Of a DNA stretch of 64,000 nt, positions 59,920 through 64,000 are shown piece by piece. This stretch comes from Polaribacter sp. Z022 (GTDB lineage: Bacteria > Bacteroidota > Bacteroidia > Flavobacteriales > Flavobacteriaceae): positions 62,001 through 126,000 of the forward strand of contig NZ_JALCZO010000005.1 in NCBI RefSeq assembly GCF_023555495.1, in the 5' to 3' direction. The translations under genes were made by a program, and so were the position numbers. Every line of letters starts with the position of its first letter. Positions within the stretch are counted from its first letter, which is position 1. The notes under the pieces are model-generated. The model was not told the DNA's origin. It was given only the letters and a program-made list of their open reading frames with translations, and did no database searches.

Positions 59920-62307
59920 TTATTGCTTTGTTTCAACAATAACTTCAACAGTTTCTTTTATTTCTTTTTTGTTTTTTTCAACATTTACAGAAACAATATT
60001 TCCAGCTTCTTTAGCTTTCTTTTCAATTTCAGCAACAGTTCCTTCAATTTTTTGAATTTCCTCAGTTATTTTACCATCAATAGTTTTTGTTGTAGTAATT
60101 GTAGCCATTGCTAAATCTCCAGAAGTTTGTTTAATTTCAACTTTAACTTCTTTTTTAGTTTCATTATGGTTAGAAACAGCACTACTATTCATTGCTATAC
60201 TTGGAGCAATTACTAAAGCAACTACAGACATTAATTTTAAAAGAATATTTAAAGAAGGACCAGAAGTATCTTTAAAAGGATCTCCAACTGTATCACCTAC
60301 AACAGCTGCTTTATGAGCTTCACTTCCTTTTCTTCCTTGTTCTTCAATTGTTTTCTTTGCATTATCCCAAGCTCCACCAGCATTAGATTGAAAGATAGCC
60401 ATTAAAACACCACAAGTTGTAACACCAGCTAAAACTCCACCTAACATTTCTGCACCACCAATAAATCCAACAGCAACTGGTACAGCAATAGCTAATAAAC
60501 CAGGTAATACCATTTCTTTAATAGATGCTTTTGTAGAAATATCTACACATTTATCATATTCTGCTACACCATCTGCAGCATCAAAAATAGCTCTATCTTC
60601 TGCAGAAGCTTTAGACATATCAGAATCATATTTACGCATAACTTCTAAAGCAGCTTTTAAAGCAGGAATGTCTCTAAACTGACGACGAACTTCTTCAATC
60701 ATAGCCATTGCAGCTCTACCAACTGCATTCATAGATAATGCAGAAAATACAAATGGTAACATACCTCCAATTAATAAACCAGCCATAATTTTTGGTTGAG
60801 AAACATCAATTGCAGTAACACCAGCAGTTTTCATAAAAGCAGCAAATAAAGCTAAAGCAGTTAAAGCTGCAGAAGCAATTGCAAATCCTTTACCAACAGC
60901 AGCAGTTGTATTACCAACAGCATCTAATTTATCAGTACGTTCTCTAACTTCACTTGGTAATTCTGCCATTTCAGCAATACCACCTGCATTGTCACAAATA
61001 GGACCATAAGCATCTACTGCTAATTGAATACCTGTATTTGCTAACATACCTACAGCAGCAATTGCAATACCATATAATCCAGCAAAATGATGAGACACAA
61101 TAATAGCAGCTGCAATTAAAATAATTGGAATAGCTGTAGACATCATACCAACACCTAAACCAGCAATAATATTTGTAGCAGAACCAGTTTCAGATTGTTC
61201 TACAATAGAAAGTACAGGTTTTTTTCCTGTAGCAGTATAATACTCTGTTATTTTACCAACAGCTAAACCAGCAATTAAACCAGCAATTACTGCATAAAAT
61301 ACTCCTAAAGAACCATGAGGTAAACTAGTAGTACCAGTTAACATGTTTTCAATAATAAAGTAAGAAGCTATTACCATTAAACCAGCAGAACCAAATTCTC
61401 CTATATTCAATGCAGTTTGTGGATTACCTCCATCTTTTACTCGTACAAAGAAAGAACCTAATATAGACATTAAAATACCTACAGCTCCAAGTACTAAAGG
61501 TAAATAAACTGCTCCCATTCCATTAAAATCTGGAGTGATAATAAAAGCACCTAAAACCATAGTTCCTATAATAGAACCTACATAAGATTCAAATAAATCA
61601 GCACCCATACCAGCAACATCACCTACATTATCACCTACATTATCTGCAATAGTTGCAGGGTTTAAAGGATGATCTTCTGGAATACCAGCTTCTACTTTAC
61701 CTACTAAATCTGCACCAACATCTGCTGCTTTTGTATAAATACCACCACCAACTCTTGCAAATAATGCAATTGATGAAGCTCCTAATGAAAAACCTGAAAG
61801 AACATTTAAAACTAAAGTTAAATTCTCAGACCCAGGCCACATAGCTTGATAAGCAATAAATAAAACACTAAGTCCTAGAATACCAAGACCAACAACACCT
61901 AACCCCATAACTGCTCCTCCAGCAAAAGCTACTTCTAAAGCTCTTCCTAAAGATGTTTTTGCTGCTTGTGTTGTTCTAACATTAGCTTTAGTTGCAACTT
62001 TCATTCCAATAAATCCTGCTAAAGCAGAACATATAGCACCAATTATAAATGAAAGAGCTACCATTCCACTAGATCCTTCTTCAGAAGAACCTTTAAAAAA
62101 TAATAAGATAGCTACAGCTACAACAAAAATTGCCAATACCTTGTATTCAGCTTTTAAAAATGACATTGCTCCTTCAGCAATATTTTTTGCAATACGCGAC
62201 ATTTTTTCATCACCAACTTCTTGTTTAGAAACCCATCCGCTTTTTAGAAAAACGAAAAGAAGGGCTACAACACCAAAAAGAGGTAAAAATTTTACGATTA
62301 ATTCCAT
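59920..62307 (-). CDS. hppA: membrane pyrophosphatase, K+-dependent (Na+-translocating type)
   Basis: This 795-residue ion pump couples pyrophosphate hydrolysis to export of Na+ (or H+). It has about 16 helices and the pyrophosphatase signatures [19 protein letters not shown] and [19 protein letters not shown]. The [10 protein letters not shown] motif has Ala (A469) where K+-independent enzymes have Lys, indicating a K+-dependent enzyme. Na+ specificity is inferred from this class and the marine setting. After the last helix there is an unusual acidic, Thr/Lys-rich tail of about 85 residues (from [14 protein letters not shown] to VIVETKQ) with no recognised domain. Confidence 0.92.
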   Translation of the reverse strand: MELIVKFLPLFGVVALLFVFLKSGWVSKQEVGDEKMSRIAKNIAEGAMSFLKAEYKVLAIFVVAVAILLFFKGSSEEGSSGMVALSFIIGAICSALAGFIGMKVATKANVRTTQAAKTSLGRALEVAFAGGAVMGLGVVGLGILGLSVLFIAYQAMWPGSENLTLVLNVLSGFSLGASSIALFARVGGGIYTKAADVGADLVGKVEAGIPEDHPLNPATIADNVGDNVGDVAGMGADLFESYVGSIIGTMVLGAFIITPDFNGMGAVYLPLVLGAVGILMSILGSFFVRVKDGGNPQTALNIGEFGSAGLMVIASYFIIENMLTGTTSLPHGSLGVFYAVIAGLIAGLAVGKITEYYTATGKKPVLSIVEQSETGSATNIIAGLGVGMMSTAIPIILIAAAIIVSHHFAGLYGIAIAAVGMLANTGIQLAVDAYGPICDNAGGIAEMAELPSEVRERTDKLDAVGNTTAAVGKGFAIASAALTALALFAAFMKTAGVTAIDVSQPKIMAGLLIGGMLPFVFSALSMNAVGRAAMAMIEEVRRQFRDIPALKAALEVMRKYDSDMSKASAEDRAIFDAADGVAEYDKCVDISTKASIKEMVLPGLLAIAVPVAVGFIGGAEMLGGVLAGVTTCGVLMAIFQSNAGGAWDNAKKTIEEQGRKGSEAHKAAVVGDTVGDPFKDTSGPSLNILLKLMSVVALVIAPSIAMNSSAVSNHNETKKEVKVEIKQTSGDLAMATITTTKTIDGKITEEIQKIEGTVAEIEKKAKEAGNIVSVNVEKNKKEIKETVEVIVETKQ

Positions 62308-62537
62308 ACTTGTTTAGTTAATTTTAAGTTTAAATTTTTTGACAAGCTAAAGTAATAAAATTAATGTGACAAAAAAAGGCTATCTAAATTAAAGATTATG
62401 TAATTTGATCCCCTTTAAATTATTATATTAATACTATGACTTATGTCAGTTTTATTTACTATTGTTATTGAATTTAGATATAGTTATCAAATTTTTAATA
62501 ACTATAATTAATGCTTTAAGATTTAAATTAATTAAAA

Positions 62538-62577
62538 GCAAAAAAAAAAACATCTTATTTAATAAGATGTTTTTTTG
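62538..62577 (-). terminator. intrinsic terminator of ppa
   Basis: AACATCTTATT pairs with AATAAGATGTT, with A10 and T7 flanks. It lies just after the ppa stop on the minus strand. Confidence 0.82.
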
Positions 62578-62584
62578 ATTGAAT

Positions 62585-63118
62585 TTATATTGTAAAAGTT
62601 CTTTTCTTTTTATGCTCACTTTCTTCATAACGTTCAACACATTCGTTATAAATTTTTACTGCTGCTGCAGCATCTCCCCAACCACCAGTATCAACTTTTT
62701 TCTTTTCTAAATCTTTATATACTTGAAAAAAGTGTTCAATTTCTTTTAATCTATGTGGATTTAAATCTTTAATATCAGTTTTGTTACTCCAAATTGGATC
62801 AGAAACTGGTACACATATTACTTTTTCATCAGGTCCTTTTTCATCAGTCATATAAAAAACTCCAATTGGTCTAACTTCCATTACAACCATTGGATAAGTA
62901 GGTTGGTGTCCTAATACTAAAACATCTAAAGGATCTTGATCTAATGCTAATGTTTCAGGTATAAACCCATAATCACCAGGGTACATCATTGAAGAAAAAA
63001 GCATTCTATCAAATCTAATTTTGTGTAAAGCAAAATCATATTCATATTTATTTCTACTTCCTTTAGGTATTTCTATAAGTACATCAAAAGTTACTTGTTT
63101 TTTTTGTTCTTTACTCAT
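62585..63118 (-). CDS. ppa: soluble inorganic pyrophosphatase (family I)
   Basis: This cytoplasmic enzyme hydrolyses pyrophosphate to phosphate. The 177-residue protein shows the family I signature DQDPLDVLVLG and the preceding PGDYGFIPETLA. The tail is slightly basic (EHKKKRTFTI). It lies upstream of hppA on the same strand with a terminator between them, so the two pyrophosphatases are neighbours but probably separate transcripts. Why the cell keeps both is not explained by the sequence. Confidence 0.95.
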   Translation of the reverse strand: MSKEQKKQVTFDVLIEIPKGSRNKYEYDFALHKIRFDRMLFSSMMYPGDYGFIPETLALDQDPLDVLVLGHQPTYPMVVMEVRPIGVFYMTDEKGPDEKVICVPVSDPIWSNKTDIKDLNPHRLKEIEHFFQVYKDLEKKKVDTGGWGDAAAAVKIYNECVERYEESEHKKKRTFTI

Positions 63119-63235
63119 TGTCTTCTTTTTATATTGAATAGGATGTAAAAATAATGAATATATAAGGTTTATCCGTTTTTTTTAAAGTATAATTTACGCA
63201 ATGGTTTTCGGTTGTATATTTTTTATCATAATCAT

Positions 63236-63275
63236 AAAAAAAAAGCCTTTTTCAAAAGAAAAAGGCTTTTTTTAA
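63236..63275 (-). terminator. intrinsic terminator of the pdhB operon
   Basis: AAAGCCTTTTTC pairs with GAAAAAGGCTTT, with A9 and T7 flanks; it lies just after the pdhB stop on the minus strand. Confidence 0.85.
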
Positions 63276-63290
63276 TTTTAATAGATATAA

Positions 63291-64000
63291 TTAAACGTAT
63301 AAAACTTCTTTTACAGCTTTAATTACATCTGTATGATTAGGTATCCAAGCGTTAAATAATACTGAAGAATATGGAGCAGGAGTATCTGCTGTTGTAATTC
63401 TCTTAATTGGAGCATCTAAATGATCAAATGCTTCATCTTGAATTCTATATGTTATTTCTGAAGAAACACTTGCAAATGGCCATGCTTCTTCTAGAATTAC
63501 TAATCTATTTGTTTTTTTAACTGACTCAATAATTGCAGCATGATCCATAGGACGTACTGTTCTTAAATCGATAATTTCAACTGAAATTCCTTCTTTAGCT
63601 AATTCATCAGCAGCTTTATAAGCTTCTTTAATTATTTTTCCAAAAGAAACAATAGTTACATCTGTACCTTCTCTTTTTATATCTGCAACACCAATTGGTA
63701 TAATGTATTCTCCTTCTGGAACTTCCATTTTATCACCATACATTTGTTCAGATTCCATAAAAATTACTGGATCATCATCTCTAATGGCAGCTTTTAATAA
63801 ACCTTTTGCATCATAAGGATTAGATGGTACAATTACTTTTAAACCTGGAGTATTTGCAAACCAGTTTTCAAATGCTTGTGAGTGTGTTGCTCCTAATTGA
63901 CCAGCAGATGCCGTTGGTCCTCTAAAAACAATTGGGCAATTAAATTGACCACCAGACATTTGTCTGATTTTTGCAGCATTGTTAATAATTTGGTCAATAC
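63291..64000 (-). CDS. pdhB: pyruvate dehydrogenase E1 component, beta subunit (5' end outside window)
   Basis: This is the C-terminal part (about 235 codons) of the E1 beta subunit, which with E1 alpha decarboxylates pyruvate using thiamine diphosphate. Visible are MSGGQFNCPIVFRGPTAS, THSQAFENWFANTPGLKVI and the C-terminal transketolase-like half DLRTVRPMDHAAIIESV and ITTADTPAPYS. It lacks its first 90 or so residues because the window ends. LipB (at 6 kb) makes the lipoate that its partner E2 subunit needs. Confidence 0.94.
   Translation of the reverse strand, partial: IDQIINNAAKIRQMSGGQFNCPIVFRGPTASAGQLGATHSQAFENWFANTPGLKVIVPSNPYDAKGLLKAAIRDDDPVIFMESEQMYGDKMEVPEGEYIIPIGVADIKREGTDVTIVSFGKIIKEAYKAADELAKEGISVEIIDLRTVRPMDHAAIIESVKKTNRLVILEEAWPFASVSSEITYRIQDEAFDHLDAPIKRITTADTPAPYSSVLFNAWIPNHTDVIKAVKEVLYV

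Noticed and set aside
59893..60114. Open frame (73 codons) at the end of hppA, opposite strand
   Set aside because: Phe/Asn-rich low-complexity translation that is a mirror of the acidic hppA tail.
62308..62584. Gene or RNA in the hppA-ppa gap
   Set aside because: Apart from the ppa terminator I see only AT-rich DNA with weak promoter-like motifs; short open frames there lack conserved features.

Overview
The window looks like chromosome of a marine member of the Flavobacteriaceae (Bacteroidota), probably a Polaribacter- or Tenacibaculum-like organism; the genus is a guess. The DNA is very AT-rich. Promoters carry the Bacteroidota -7 element TAnnTTTG. Ribosome binding sites are mostly invisible. 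Secreted enzymes end in type IX secretion (T9SS) sorting domains, a T9SS plug protein and gldA are present, and Na+-based energetics recur (NhaC antiporter, Na+-NQR, membrane pyrophosphatase). The gene content is mostly core chromosome. I see no phage, insertion sequence, CRISPR array or rRNA.

Layout. 1-6.7 kb: NhaC antiporter (cut by the window edge), a GNAT acetyltransferase, an outer-membrane porin, rnhB, a YejK-like nucleoid protein and lipB. 6.7-16 kb: a T9SS-secreted reprolysin-like protease, pruA, an NRDE protein and a large secreted PL6 (alginate or chondroitin) lyase with tandem operators. 15.5-18.3 kb: a DUF3667 protein with no ordinary start codon, apaG and the T9SS plug. 18.5-24.5 kb: the complete nqrABCDEF operon. 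24.6-31 kb: hydrolase, aspartyl protease, YqeY, CBS protein, exonuclease/GIY-YIG fusion, rpe, primary sigma factor, an ECF sigma factor and a small partner. 31-39 kb: deoxynucleoside kinase, then a two-component system divergent from an operon of four envelope proteins (111-aa secreted protein, two GLPGLI proteins, TonB-receptor-like barrel). 39-46 kb: unknown membrane protein, gldA, an aldonolactone-oxidase-like enzyme with a HAD phosphatase, and a lipoprotein with a beta-barrel partner. 46-52.7 kb: dnaE with built-in proofreading domain, rpsP-rimM-tRNA-Ser, trmN6. 52.7-64 kb: saccharopine dehydrogenase-like protein, DUF423, pckA, an Nramp-like transporter with pxpABC, membrane and soluble pyrophosphatases, and the end of pdhB.

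How the genes work together. Nqr and the pyrophosphatase are expected to export Na+, and NhaC would use that gradient for pH and Na+ control. The PL6 lyase and the protease are exported by T9SS, whose plug is encoded nearby. The two-component system probably controls the divergent GLPGLI/barrel operon: three TTAAC repeats with 10-bp period lie just upstream of that operon's likely promoter. The Nramp-like protein has lost the metal ligands of true Nramp transporters and is joined to the 5-oxoprolinase genes, so it more likely imports 5-oxoproline or a related compound.

The points most worth checking are the Nramp-pxp operon, the GLPGLI two-component locus, the non-AUG start of the DUF3667 gene, the tRNA-Ser that overlaps the rimM stop codon, the paired operators of the PL6 lyase, and a conserved hairpin element present in two inverted copies about 24 kb apart.
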